64,000 nt of DNA from Streptomyces sp. CB02923 (GCF_001905005.1 NZ_LWKZ01000001.1:251775-315774), one strand, 5' to 3'. Positions 33,934 to 43,039 are shown, numbered from the stretch's first letter. Translations and numbers: made by a program. Notes: a model not told the origin generated them from the sequence alone.

Positions 33934-35215
33934 CACCTTCGCAGCCATTGCCGCAATCACCGTCCCGGCCAGCCACGAGCGCGCGCCGCTGCTGGGCGAC
34001 GGCCGCTACCAGCACGATGCCGGCGGCGTCTTCCGTGAGCTGTATAAGGCGCACGGGCCGGTCGCCCCCGTCCTGCTGCCCGGCCGCGTCCCCGCCTGGC
34101 TCACCCTGGACCACCAGACCCTGCGGCGCGTCACCGAGGACACAGCGACCTTCGCCCGCAACACGCTGCGCTGGCGGCTCGGCCCGCTGCTGCCCCCCGA
34201 CTGGCCCCTGTGGCCGATGCTCGGCGGCGGGCAGGCCCACGACTGCCTCCTGTACGCCGAGGGCGAGGCGCACCGGCAGCGCGCCGGCGCCCTGAGCGCG
34301 GCGCTGGACGCGGTGGACCGCGACGAGTTCGCCGCGCGCTGCCAGCACATCAGCGAGCACCTGCTGGCCCACGTCGCTCCCACGGGCGCCGCCGAGCTGA
34401 TGGCCGACTACGCCCTCAAGGTGCCGGTCCTGGCGATGAGCGGGGCCCTGGGCGTGCCGGACGAGGACAGCCGCGATCTGCCCGCGGACTTCGCCGCGAT
34501 GCTCTCCAGCGGCCCGGAGGCGATCGGCGGGCGGCAGCGGGCACGGAAGGTGGTCGAACGGCTGATCGCCCGGGTCCGCCGCCGGCCGGGCGCGGACGTC
34601 GCCTCCCGGCTGGCAGAACACCCCCTCGCGCTGAACGACCAGCAGCTCGCCGAGGACCTGCTCGTCACCTACATCGCAGGCCACATCACCACCGCCTACC
34701 TGATCGGTAACACGGCGCGGCTGATGCTGACCGGCGACCGCTTCACCGACACCCTGCGCCGCGGACGCCTGTCGGTCAGCGACGCGATGCACGAGGTCCG
34801 GTGGTCCGACACCCCCACCCAGGTCTTCGCCGGCCGGATCACCAGCCGCGTCACCGAGCTGGGCAACTACCGCATCCCGGCGGGCGACCTGGTGCTGCTC
34901 GGCCTGGCCGCCGCCAACACCGACCCCACCCTCCATGCGGACCCGGCCGCGGGAGTACGCGACTGCCGCGCCTACCTGTCCTACTCCCACGGGCCCCACA
35001 GCTGCCCCCGGCCCGCCCGCGACCTGTCCGAGGTAATGGCCAGCACCGCCATCGAGGTGCTGCTCGACGCCCTGCCCGGCCTGTCCCTGGCCTGCCACGA
35101 CAGCGAGCTGCGCTGGGCCCCCACCATCTGGATGCGCGGCCTGCTGGCCCTGCCCGTCCAGTTCACCCCCACCTCCCTCAGCCTCGGCCACCCGAAAGGT
35201 CTCCCATGGATGTGA
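33926..35215 (+). CDS. Conservon cytochrome P450 (CvnE; CYP157-like, no ExxR motif)
   Basis: A 429-residue P450-fold protein. The heme-ligand cysteine lies near residue 360 in SYSHGPHSCPRPARDL, lacking the usual glycine two residues after the cysteine. The I-helix reads YIAGHITTAYL instead of AGxETT, and the K-helix position reads DAMHEVRWSD, where the invariant glutamate of ExxR is histidine. Loss of ExxR is an established property of the CYP157 family, which pairs with CYP154 in conservons, so this fits that family. Monooxygenase activity is doubtful. It starts at GTG overlapping cvnD and overlaps cvnF. Confidence 0.85.
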   Translation: MPDTFAAIAAITVPASHERAPLLGDGRYQHDAGGVFRELYKAHGPVAPVLLPGRVPAWLTLDHQTLRRVTEDTATFARNTLRWRLGPLLPPDWPLWPMLGGGQAHDCLLYAEGEAHRQRAGALSAALDAVDRDEFAARCQHISEHLLAHVAPTGAAELMADYALKVPVLAMSGALGVPDEDSRDLPADFAAMLSSGPEAIGGRQRARKVVERLIARVRRRPGADVASRLAEHPLALNDQQLAEDLLVTYIAGHITTAYLIGNTARLMLTGDRFTDTLRRGRLSVSDAMHEVRWSDTPTQVFAGRITSRVTELGNYRIPAGDLVLLGLAAANTDPTLHADPAAGVRDCRAYLSYSHGPHSCPRPARDLSEVMASTAIEVLLDALPGLSLACHDSELRWAPTIWMRGLLALPVQFTPTSLSLGHPKGLPWM

Positions 35216-36498
35216 ACACCCGCCTGCCGCGCACGCACGATGTCCCGCTGAGCCTGGACCGGCCGGTGCACCGCCTCTCCCCCGACAGCGCCGACATCCA
35301 CCACGACGCCACCGTCATGCGTGACGCCGGGCCCGTCGTCCCGGTCACCCTGCCCGGGGACGTCCCGGTCTGGGCCGTCACCCAGGACGCCGTCGCCCGT
35401 ACCGTCCTGCGGGCACCCGACGTCTTCAGCTCCGACCGCCGCAACTGGCGGGCACTGCGGGCAGGGGGCATACCGGCCGACTGGCCGCTGATGGGCCTGG
35501 CCGCCCCCCAGGGCCGCAGCCTGATCACCGTCGACCGGCCCGACCACAGCTACCTGCGCGGCCCGCTGGCCACGGTCTTCACCGAAAAACGCGTCCGCGC
35601 CCTGACACCGCTCATCGAGGAAGTCACCGACCGGCTCCTGGACCAACTGGCCACCGCCGCGCACGCATCCGCCGACGGCACGGCCGACTTCCGCAAGCAG
35701 GTGGCCTGGCCCCTGCCGATGACCATCATCTGCCACCTGCTGGGCGTCCCGGAAGCCGATCACGCCATGCTGCGCGAGCGGTTCGAGGTGCTCTTCGACG
35801 ACACCCAGGACCCCACGGACGCCGTGGCCGGCCTCAGCGCCTACCTCCACCGCCACCTGGAGCGGATGCGGCACACGCCGGGGGACGATCTGACCAGCGC
35901 GCTGCTCAACCTGTCCGGCGGCAAGCGGCTCACCGACCCGGAGTTGGTCGCCGCGCTCCAGGTCCTCATCGTCGCCGGACACGAGACCACGGTCCATCTG
36001 CTGGTCAATGCCGTGCGCGCGCTCACCGCCCACCGCGAGCAGCTCGCCCTCCTGCGCACCGGCGAGGTCCCCTGGTCGCGCGCGGTGGAGGAGGTGCTGC
36101 GCTGGGATCCGCCGACCGCAAATTTTCTGCTGCGCTTCGCCACCCGCCCGGCGACGCTCGGCGATACCGCCATCCAGGCCGGTGATCCGGTGATGATCTC
36201 CTACATCGCCATGGGCCGCGACCCCGAACGCTACGGCCCCACCGCCGCCCAGTTCGACGTCCGCAATGTCCGCGGCCACACCTCGTTCGGGCACGGCATC
36301 CACGTCTGCCTCGGCGCCCCGCTCGCCCGCCTGGAAGGCCGCATCGTCCTGCAGCGCCTGTTCAAACGGTGGCCCGACCTCACCGTGACCGGCTCACCCC
36401 GCCGCTCCCCCACCGTGCTCATGAACTCCTACGCCAACCTGTCCGTCCGTCTGGCACCGGCCGACGACCGGCCGGCCGACACCCGCACGGAGGCGTGA
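35206..36498 (+). CDS. Conservon cytochrome P450 (CvnF; CYP154-like)
   Basis: A 430-residue cytochrome P450 with all landmarks: I-helix IVAGHETTVHLL, K-helix AVEEVLRWDPP and heme loop SFGHGIHVCLGAPLARLEG with the cysteine near residue 368. It is expected to be a functional monooxygenase using ferredoxin partners not encoded here. The ATG lies inside the end of the preceding P450 gene, an overlap of 10 bp. The pair of one canonical and one ExxR-less P450 is the classical end of a conservon. Confidence 0.9.
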   Translation: MDVNTRLPRTHDVPLSLDRPVHRLSPDSADIHHDATVMRDAGPVVPVTLPGDVPVWAVTQDAVARTVLRAPDVFSSDRRNWRALRAGGIPADWPLMGLAAPQGRSLITVDRPDHSYLRGPLATVFTEKRVRALTPLIEEVTDRLLDQLATAAHASADGTADFRKQVAWPLPMTIICHLLGVPEADHAMLRERFEVLFDDTQDPTDAVAGLSAYLHRHLERMRHTPGDDLTSALLNLSGGKRLTDPELVAALQVLIVAGHETTVHLLVNAVRALTAHREQLALLRTGEVPWSRAVEEVLRWDPPTANFLLRFATRPATLGDTAIQAGDPVMISYIAMGRDPERYGPTAAQFDVRNVRGHTSFGHGIHVCLGAPLARLEGRIVLQRLFKRWPDLTVTGSPRRSPTVLMNSYANLSVRLAPADDRPADTRTEA

Positions 36499-36500
36499 CG

Positions 36501-37118
36501 ATGCCCCGCACCTTCCCCGGCACCGCAGCAGCGGCGACCAGCCGGCCCCGGCGGCCGGAGTACGTCATCCGTCCGGCGGAGTACGCCGATCACCGGGCCG
36601 TGGCGCAGGTCGTCGCACGTGCAACGCACTGGATGGACCACCGGCCCCGAGCCGCCACGCCCGGCGACTGCCCGCTGCTGTCGATGCTCGGCACGGTCGA
36701 CCGGGGACACCCGCTGACCTGGCTGCTGCTGGACGGCACCACCATCCGCAGCTGCGCCCTGGTGATCAAGAGTCCGATGCGCGATGAGCGCGGGCGGGAC
36801 ATGCCGGGCAGGGCGCTGTGGATCGACGACCTGTACGAGGACCGCGACGGACCGGACTGCGACGGGTACGGGCCGCGTCTGGCGGGCTGGCTCGTCGACT
36901 ACGGCGCACACGAGCGCGAGCACGTGCAGTGGCTAGCCACAGACACCGCCGATCAGGCAGTGGCCGAAGACCTCGGCGACCGCTACGGCCTCGAAGTCCT
37001 GCGCAGCACCCCCATGTCGGCCTTCCTGCTGCGCCGCCGCACCCGGCGGCTGCCCCGAATGACCGACACCGTCCACGCCCAGCTTCCGCCGTGCGTCCGA
37101 AGACGAAGACGGCCCTGA
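36501..37118 (+). CDS. GNAT-like N-acetyltransferase
   Basis: A 205-residue protein whose order of elements suits the GNAT fold: YVIRPAEYADHRAVAQVVARA (beta1-alpha1), LTWLLLDGTTIRSCALVIKSP, ALWIDDLYEDRDGP (beta4) and RLAGWLVDYGAHEREHVQWLATD (alpha3/beta5). The acetyl-CoA loop is weak, so activity is uncertain. It starts two bases after the cvnF stop and probably belongs to the same transcript. The C-terminal tail is Arg-rich. Confidence 0.6.
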   Translation: MPRTFPGTAAAATSRPRRPEYVIRPAEYADHRAVAQVVARATHWMDHRPRAATPGDCPLLSMLGTVDRGHPLTWLLLDGTTIRSCALVIKSPMRDERGRDMPGRALWIDDLYEDRDGPDCDGYGPRLAGWLVDYGAHEREHVQWLATDTADQAVAEDLGDRYGLEVLRSTPMSAFLLRRRTRRLPRMTDTVHAQLPPCVRRRRRP

Positions 37119-37995
37119 CGAAACGACTTCCGCAGGCGGTGAGGCCAACCACCGTCGCGCGGGCGGGCACGGCTCCGTGCCCCGGCGGCCGTCCCCCCGT
37201 GACGGCCGCCACCCTCCCGATGGCCGCCTGCTCCCGAGCCGGGCGTGCCCTTCGGGAGGCAGCGGCCCTGCCCCGCCTCGTGTGGGCGATGGCGGGCAGG
37301 GCCGCGCCGCAGCCTTCCCGGCCGACGACGCCCGGGAAGGCACCCGGCCGCTCCGCCGTGGGGACGGGCTGGCCGGGTCGGCGCCGGGCCCGGGTGGGGC
37401 TTCCCGGCGCTGCGGCACACGAGCCGGCCCCGACAGGGCTGACAAGGGGCACCCCTGACCGGGGCCGGCTCTCCCCTCTTCCCTTTCCGCTTTTGAGGAG
37501 TACGCGATGCCGGGCCACCTCACCACCAGCGTCACCGGCACCGGCCAGCGCACCCTCCCCAGCTTCCTGGGCGAGCGAGAGCAGCGTCCCAGGACGGGCG
37601 CGGGCCGCGTGCACCCGCGCCGGGTACGGCCGGCGTGCCGACCGTACCCACCGCCGATCCTGGTTCGTGCCGTCCCCGCCTGTGCTGAACGACGGGGAAG
37701 AGCCGGAAAAGGCGCCGTGCGGCTGCTACCTGAACACAGCCGGGAGCAGCCAGGCCGAGAAGGGCACGCTCGGCCCGTCGGCTCACCAGGGCTCATCACC
37801 CTGGCGAGCCACCACGGCCCCCACAACTTCTCCCGATGGCCGCTGCCCACCGGCGCCCCGCCGTCCGGGAGACACAGTGACGCGGCACAACACCGTCCCT
37901 GGGCCCCCACCGTCCCGGGGAGCGGGATCGCGCGGCCCCTGCCCCACCGCCTTCAACAGCCATCCACACCCTCGTTGCCGAAACGGACTGCCACG
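37119..37995 (+). other. 877-bp gap without a convincing gene, dominated by hairpins
   Basis: This is by far the longest gene-free stretch on this strand between tightly packed genes. Between 37165 and 37810 it contains a dense run of hairpins (see the ncRNA entry). One frame opens at ATG 37507 behind GAGGAG, and its first two dozen codons show ideal third-position GC (MPGHLTTSVTGTGQR), but the protein then turns into Arg/Pro-rich sequence with random codon use. It could be a short peptide, a broken gene, or part of the structure. Confidence 0.5.
37165..37810 (+). ncRNA. Candidate large structured RNA (or DNA hairpin array)
   Basis: Arms read from the sequence: 37165-37171/37176-37182; 37184-37193/37201-37210 (10 bp); 37222-37237/37252-37267 (15 bp with a bulge on each side); 37264-37277/37291-37303. 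Then comes a four-way junction, closed by GCCGCA/TGCGGC (37306-37311/37411-37416) and holding hairpins 37312-37341, 37342-37378 and 37381-37410 with only two unpaired bases. Further hairpins are 37421-37432/37460-37471 (12 bp), 37566-37571/37588-37593, 37597-37604/37614-37621, 37622-37629/37642-37649, 37721-37727/37745-37751, 37753-37759/37769-37775 and 37780-37791/37799-37810. Density and contiguity exceed chance even at high GC. Strand is assumed from neighbours; no known RNA family recognised. Confidence 0.4.
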
Positions 37996-38556
37996 ATGAA
38001 ACTGCGCGAAGCGCCCCCGTCGGAGCGCCGGACCCGCGTCACCGCGCCGGACGGCGCGCGGAGCCCGTGGCGGTTCAGCCCGGGCCCGGCGGCCGTCGCC
38101 CCAGACCGGCAGGCCCTGGACCTGCTGGCCAACGGCGCCGGAGACGAGGGCCTTGTCGCGCAGGGGCTGTGTCCCAACAAGCAGGTGGCCCGGTTCACCA
38201 TCTCGGCCCTGGGCGTGGCGCTGTCCGGCGGGCAGCACATATCGCGCCCGCGCCTGATCCACCTGGCGGTTGTACGGGAGCTGTGCACCGTCCCTCCGGC
38301 CGTGGCCGCCACCATCCCGCTCGCACAGCGCTGCCTGCTCACGGCTCTGGCCGCGGGGTTGGCGCTCCGGCAGTTCGCGGTCGCCTCCGCCCTCACCATG
38401 GCCGAGGCGCAGGAGCTGCGGGTGCTGATGCGCGCCTCGCTGCGCGCCCGCAGCGACGAGCACGCCGTCTTCCGCGGCCACCAGGTCCGCGTACTGCCCC
38501 GCCAGGAGGACCTGATCGTGGAGCCCTTCCCGGCGCAGGCGGGGCAGGCGGCATGA
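37996..38556 (+). CDS. Uncharacterised protein with a LuxR/GerE-like helix-turn-helix segment
   Basis: A 186-residue protein. Residues about 40-75 (RQALDLLANGAGDEGLVAQG then NKQVARFTISALGVALSG) resemble the four-helix LuxR/GerE DNA-binding unit but with key residues changed. The remainder is helical and unassigned (LRQFAVASALTMAEAQELRV). The ATG at 37996 is the first methionine at which coding quality becomes normal. Its stop overlaps the ATG of the next small gene. Function unknown; a regulator is possible. Confidence 0.55.
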   Translation: MKLREAPPSERRTRVTAPDGARSPWRFSPGPAAVAPDRQALDLLANGAGDEGLVAQGLCPNKQVARFTISALGVALSGGQHISRPRLIHLAVVRELCTVPPAVAATIPLAQRCLLTALAAGLALRQFAVASALTMAEAQELRVLMRASLRARSDEHAVFRGHQVRVLPRQEDLIVEPFPAQAGQAA

Positions 38557-38723
38557 CCACCCGCCTCCCGGACCCCACACCGCAGGCCCTGCGGGCGGCG
38601 CAGCGGCTGCGGACGCTGCTGGGCCCGCCGCCGGCTTCGTCACCGGCCGTGGCGGCTGCCGTCCGTCCAGGCCAGGACAGCGCTCCCGACAGCCCCCACC
38701 CGCGTAACGGCCGCCCCGCCTGA
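38553..38723 (+). CDS. Small uncharacterised protein
   Basis: 56 residues starting MTTRLPDPTPQALRAAQRL, one amphipathic helix followed by a Pro/Ser/Ala-rich tail. Coupled to the previous gene by an ATGA overlap, which is the main reason to accept it. Confidence 0.5.
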   Translation: MTTRLPDPTPQALRAAQRLRTLLGPPPASSPAVAAAVRPGQDSAPDSPHPRNGRPA

Positions 38724-38774
38724 GCCTCCGCCCCTTGCCCGTACCACCTGCACCACCTCTGGAGAACGCCCGTG

Positions 38775-38843
38775 ATGTCCCGAACCGCCGAGCACGCCCT
38801 GAGCAAGAACAAGACCGTCTGCCTGCCCGTCCGGCCGGAATGA
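38775..38843 (+). CDS. Possible 22-residue peptide
   Basis: A short frame, MSRTAEHALSKNKTVCLPVR plus two residues, with GGAG 11 bases upstream; its stop lies in an ATGA overlap with an alternative start (38840) of the following gene. It could be a leader peptide controlling that gene, or chance. Confidence 0.25.
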   Translation: MSRTAEHALSKNKTVCLPVRPE

Positions 38844-38857
38844 AGGAGGAGCCTGCC

Positions 38858-39310
38858 ATGCCCGCAGCGGTGCTCCCCGAACCGCCCGTGCCCGCTCCGG
38901 ACGGCTCCGGCCTGTCCGCCGACTCCCGCGCCCTGTACGCCTGGCGCACCCGCATCAACCAAGCCGCCCGAGCCCGGCACCCCACCGTTTTCCGCGTGGC
39001 CCTCTACGCCCTGACCCGCCCGGGCGGTGACCCCGCGCACGACCTGGCCGCCGCGCAGAACCTGGCCGCACAGTTCCACTTCGACGTCGCCGACCGGGTC
39101 TTCGACGACCAGGGAGACAGTGCCCCGCGGCTGCGGCCCGGCTGGTTCCGGCTGCGCACCATGCTGGCCGATCCCGCTGGCGGGGTGCACGGCATCGTCG
39201 CCGCCTCCCGCACGGCCGTCAGCCGCGACCGGCTCTACCTCACCGAGCTGGCCTGGCTCGCCGACCACGGGTCCGGATTGTGGCTCGTCCGTAAAGAGAC
39301 CGACCTGTAG
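38858..39310 (+). CDS. Uncharacterised protein
   Basis: A 150-residue soluble protein of unknown function, behind a strong AAGGAGGAG site. It has an N-terminal Pro-rich segment, then ALYAWRTRINQAARARHPTV, a helix-strand region with DVADRVFDDQG and LTELAWLADHGSGLWLVRK. No family recognised. About 200 bp separate it from the helicase gene. Confidence 0.65.
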   Translation: MPAAVLPEPPVPAPDGSGLSADSRALYAWRTRINQAARARHPTVFRVALYALTRPGGDPAHDLAAAQNLAAQFHFDVADRVFDDQGDSAPRLRPGWFRLRTMLADPAGGVHGIVAASRTAVSRDRLYLTELAWLADHGSGLWLVRKETDL

Positions 39311-39514
39311 CGAGCGCCGTATACCTCCGAGCGAACCGCGCCGGGGCAGTCAGCGAGCAGCCACCCCGATCGCCGGGTGCCCTGCCCAGCCGTCGCCGCC
39401 TCCCGTGCGTACAACCGGCGTCGAGTCCGTCGCGAAACCTCTCCTCTCTCCGCGTTTGCGCCGCCCGGCCGGTGGCGGCTTCACCCCCTCATCAATGACG
39501 TAAGGAACAGCTGC

Positions 39515-41848
39515 ATGGCGTCTTCTTCTCACCTGCCCGTGCCCGCGCTGTGGCCTCATCAGCGCGAAGCCGTCACCGCGGTCACGGACACGCTGTCCCG
39601 GGCCGAGCGCACCACCGCGGTGATGGCCTGCGGAACGGGCAAGACCCGGGTGGGCATCGAGGCCGCGCAGGACATCGCGCCTGCCGGCCGGGTGCTGACG
39701 GTGGTGCCCAGCATCGAGCTGGTCGGGCAGACCCTCCACGCGTGGCGTCAAGCCTACGGCGACGGGCTGGGCCGCACCGTGGCCCTGTGCTCCGACCCGG
39801 GCGTGATGGACCAGCGCGGCCAGGACCTGCGCGCCGAACACGCCGCCGTGACCACCAGCCCAGCGGACCTCGCACACCTGGCCGCGGGGCCGGGCCGGGT
39901 GACGGTGGTCAGCACCTACGCCGGTATGCGCGTCCTGCAGGAGGCGCACGCTTCCTACGACTTGAGCCCCTGGAGCCTGGGGATCGTGGACGAGGCGCAC
40001 CGCACCGCGGGAGCGGCCGGTAAAGCCTGGGGGCAGGTCCACGACGACGTGGCGCTGCCCGCCGGCCGGCGGCTGTACCTGACGGCCACTCCCCGGATCG
40101 TCGGCACCCGCGGAGGATCCGGCCTCGGCGACTTCGCTGTGAGCATGGACGACCCCAAAATCTATGGGCCCCGGAGCTACACGCTGTCCTTCGCCCGCGC
40201 CTCGGCGCTGGGGCTGCTGGCGAAGTACCAGGTCGTCGTCGCCGTCATCACCAGTGACGAGGTCCGTGCCCTGGCCGCCTCACAGCAGCACTACCAGGTG
40301 GGGCGCTCCGCCGTCGCGGTGGACATGCTGGCCCGCCAGATCGCCGTGCTGCGGGCGGCCGAGCAGCACGGCATCCGCCGGCTGATCACCTACCACGGCC
40401 GGGTCGCGGACGCCGACTGGTTCGCCAAGACGCTGCCCGCCGTGGCCCCCCTGCTGGCGGCGGACGGCGCCGCGGCCCCTTCGGTGTGGGCGGGGCACGT
40501 GCGCGGCGGCCAGAGCGTGGCGGACCGCCGCAAGGTCCTCGACCGGCTGCGCGGGGACGAGGAGGGCCTGGTCGTCGTGTCCAACGCGCGGGTACTGACG
40601 GAGGGCGTCGACGCGCCGGCGGTCGACGGGATCGCCTTCCTCGACCCCCGCGAATCGACGATCGACATCATCCAGGCGCTGGGCCGGGCCATGCGCCTGG
40701 GAGGCCGCAAGGACAAGGTCGCCTCCATCATCGTCCCCGTCCTGCTCGGCCCCGACGAGGACCCGGTGGAGGCTCTGGAGTCGTCGGCCTACCACCAGGT
40801 GTGGCGTATCGCCCGGGCGCTTCGCGCGCACGACGAGGCCCTCGGTGACCAGCTCGACAGCGCCCGCCTGCAACTCGGTGCCGGTGCCGGCCCCGAGCGC
40901 GGAAGCGCCGCTTCCGTGACTCACCTGCCGGACTGGCTGCGGATCACCGGAGTTGAAGTGCCGGCGCACTTCGCCACCGCCATCACCACCCACGCCGTGC
41001 GCGGCAGCACTCAGTCGTGGGAGGAGTTCTACGGTGCCGCCACCGCCTACCGGCAGCAGCACGGTGACCTGCGGGTCGCCCTGCCCTACACCACCACCCC
41101 CGGCGGACTGAAGCTCGGCGAGTGGATCGCGCGGCAGCGCGCGACCGAGAGCAAGGGCAACCTGCTGCCCGGCCGCAAGGAGCGCCTCGATGCCCTCGGC
41201 ATGGCCTGGTCCCCCAAGGCCGAAGACTGGCAGCACGCCTTCACCGCGGCCGAGACCTATTACCGGGAGCACGGCCACCTGCTCGTCCCGAGGGGGCATG
41301 TCGTGCCCAGCGCGGACGGAGACGCGCCGGTGAAACTCGGAGCCTTCATCAGGGCCCTGCGGACGGGGCTCGTCCACCTCGACGACGAGCGCCTGGCCGC
41401 CCTGGAGGGCATCGGCATGGTGTGGAGCGTGCACGACGACTCCTGGCAGCGGCACATGGCTGCCGCGCGCGCCTACCGCGAGCGGCACGGCGACCTGCTC
41501 GTCCCCATTGACTTCACCGCCGACGGCAATCCCCCTCTGCCGCTGGGCCAGTGGCTCCGCGTGCTGCGCAACTCCAAAGACAAGCAGTCTCCCGCGCGGA
41601 TCCGCGAGCTGGACGCCCTCGGCATGGTCTGGTCCGTCCACGACTACAAGTGGCAGCGCGGCTTCGAAGCCGCCCGCGAGTACTACGAGACCCACGGCGA
41701 CCTGCGCGTACCGGCCAAGTACACGGCGAAGGGCCCTGACCCGGTCAGCCTCGGCAGGTGGATCCACAAGCAGCGCCAGAACCTGCGGGACGCCAAGCTC
41801 AGCCGCGAGCGCGTCACCGCGCTGACCAACATCGGCATGCGCTGGTGA
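39515..41848 (+). CDS. DEAH-box helicase with four C-terminal helicase-associated repeats
   Basis: A 777-residue superfamily 2 helicase. Motif I MACGTGKTRVG lies near residue 38, motif II IVDEAHRT near 157, motif III LTATP follows, and RecA2 carries SNARVLTEGVDAP and IIQALGRAMRLG (motif VI). From about residue 500 there are four repeats of roughly 70 residues, each with W..F..A..Y...HGDL.VP and ending in GM.W, the helicase-associated (HA) domain of actinobacterial and phage-linked helicases, probably for nucleic-acid binding. AAGGAA precedes the ATG. A nuclease-fold gene follows 86 bp downstream, suggesting a functional pair. Confidence 0.88.
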   Translation: MASSSHLPVPALWPHQREAVTAVTDTLSRAERTTAVMACGTGKTRVGIEAAQDIAPAGRVLTVVPSIELVGQTLHAWRQAYGDGLGRTVALCSDPGVMDQRGQDLRAEHAAVTTSPADLAHLAAGPGRVTVVSTYAGMRVLQEAHASYDLSPWSLGIVDEAHRTAGAAGKAWGQVHDDVALPAGRRLYLTATPRIVGTRGGSGLGDFAVSMDDPKIYGPRSYTLSFARASALGLLAKYQVVVAVITSDEVRALAASQQHYQVGRSAVAVDMLARQIAVLRAAEQHGIRRLITYHGRVADADWFAKTLPAVAPLLAADGAAAPSVWAGHVRGGQSVADRRKVLDRLRGDEEGLVVVSNARVLTEGVDAPAVDGIAFLDPRESTIDIIQALGRAMRLGGRKDKVASIIVPVLLGPDEDPVEALESSAYHQVWRIARALRAHDEALGDQLDSARLQLGAGAGPERGSAASVTHLPDWLRITGVEVPAHFATAITTHAVRGSTQSWEEFYGAATAYRQQHGDLRVALPYTTTPGGLKLGEWIARQRATESKGNLLPGRKERLDALGMAWSPKAEDWQHAFTAAETYYREHGHLLVPRGHVVPSADGDAPVKLGAFIRALRTGLVHLDDERLAALEGIGMVWSVHDDSWQRHMAAARAYRERHGDLLVPIDFTADGNPPLPLGQWLRVLRNSKDKQSPARIRELDALGMVWSVHDYKWQRGFEAAREYYETHGDLRVPAKYTAKGPDPVSLGRWIHKQRQNLRDAKLSRERVTALTNIGMRW

Positions 41849-41934
41849 CCGTCGGCCCGACACACCCGGCACGTCGCAGGCACACCGCCCGCTCGCACAC
41901 CTCATGGCCAGCTCCCTACATTTCAGGAGGACCA

Positions 41935-42897
41935 ATGGCAGCAGAGTTCCGGTTCGGCACCTATAACCTTTTCAACCTGGGCATTCCCCGCACAGCCGAA
42001 GCAAAGGAGCGGTATGGTCGACTCGTCGAGACGGTGAGCGAAGCTTTCCGCGACCGCCGGGGGGCGTTGGCGGTCCAGGAGATCACCGGAGACAGGCGGA
42101 TTGACGCCAGCCAAGTCCTTCGTATGTTCGCCGACGACACCGGCTTGGTGGCGCAAGCGTCCCGGCCGCGGGGGCGCCGCATCATCCCCGCCTTGGCCAG
42201 CCAGCATCCGGGCACGTGCGACAGTGTCCGCTTCCACGTTGCCCTGCTGTGGACCCCTGATGTGGAAGCCGTACCCCGCACGCTGCGCCGCTACGACGGC
42301 GGAGTGGATCTTTGGCACGGCATGGTGACGGTGATGCTTGATGCCGGCGGACCGAGGCCCACCAAGTGGGGCGCGTATCACGCGAATCCCTTTTCCCCGG
42401 TCCGTCGACTCGAAGAGGCGCGTCGCGTCCTGTCCGCCTTCCAGAACGAAGACGAGCAGGGAGCGATCGGGGCCGACTGGAACAGTCTGGACGCCTCCCG
42501 GCGAGCCGACGGTTCCCGCTACGACGAAGACCGATACGCCGGCCAGCGGCACCGCAAACTGCGGTTCCAGGTCGACTTCGACCCGGCACACCCTGATGCA
42601 CCACCGGTGGCGAACCGGGATGCGGCCGTCTTCCTCAGCCAGGAACCCGGCGGTCTGCACGATATTGCTCCGCTGCTGGACGTCCCCTGGGAGGCAACCT
42701 GCGGCCACTGGCCCGACGAGCAGGGTCGCCTCGACCCGTTCGGCCCCGGCCGCATCGATACCGTCCGCGCCACGCTCCGCCTGGCCCGTACCGCCTATGC
42801 TCACACCACTCACCACGGGCCGGATGCAGAAGCCGCCAGCGATCACTTGCTTGTCACCACCGACTACGACCTCAGCCTTCTGCCAGCGACTCAGTGA
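41935..42897 (+). CDS. Endonuclease/exonuclease/phosphatase (EEP) family protein
   Basis: A 320-residue protein with the main metal-site motifs of the DNase I-like fold: TYNLFNLGI near residue 8, VQEITGD near 47, IGADWNSLD near 178 and SDHLLVTTDYD near 301. GRIDTVRA is the strand before the last motif. It could cut DNA or RNA or hydrolyse phosphoesters. A GGAGGACCA site directly precedes the ATG. The gene order helicase then nuclease on one transcript hints at DNA processing or defence, but this is inference. Confidence 0.75.
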   Translation: MAAEFRFGTYNLFNLGIPRTAEAKERYGRLVETVSEAFRDRRGALAVQEITGDRRIDASQVLRMFADDTGLVAQASRPRGRRIIPALASQHPGTCDSVRFHVALLWTPDVEAVPRTLRRYDGGVDLWHGMVTVMLDAGGPRPTKWGAYHANPFSPVRRLEEARRVLSAFQNEDEQGAIGADWNSLDASRRADGSRYDEDRYAGQRHRKLRFQVDFDPAHPDAPPVANRDAAVFLSQEPGGLHDIAPLLDVPWEATCGHWPDEQGRLDPFGPGRIDTVRATLRLARTAYAHTTHHGPDAEAASDHLLVTTDYDLSLLPATQ

Positions 42898-43039
42898 TGG
42901 AGAGCGAAGTACTCTCCCTGGAGGAGGCGTCCTTAAGGCCCAGGAGGCGCCCCGTCGTCGGACCGCCTCGTGGCGCAGCTCCCGCCAATTCCCCTGATCA
43001 GAGCAGGGCATATAGCGCGCAAGGGCATGGGAGGCAGTA

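Noticed and set aside
37507..38556. Reading the region from ATG 37507 as one 349-residue protein
   Set aside because: Despite a GAGGAG site and a good first 24 codons, the next 140 codons lack GC3 bias and natural composition; normal coding resumes only at ATG 37996.
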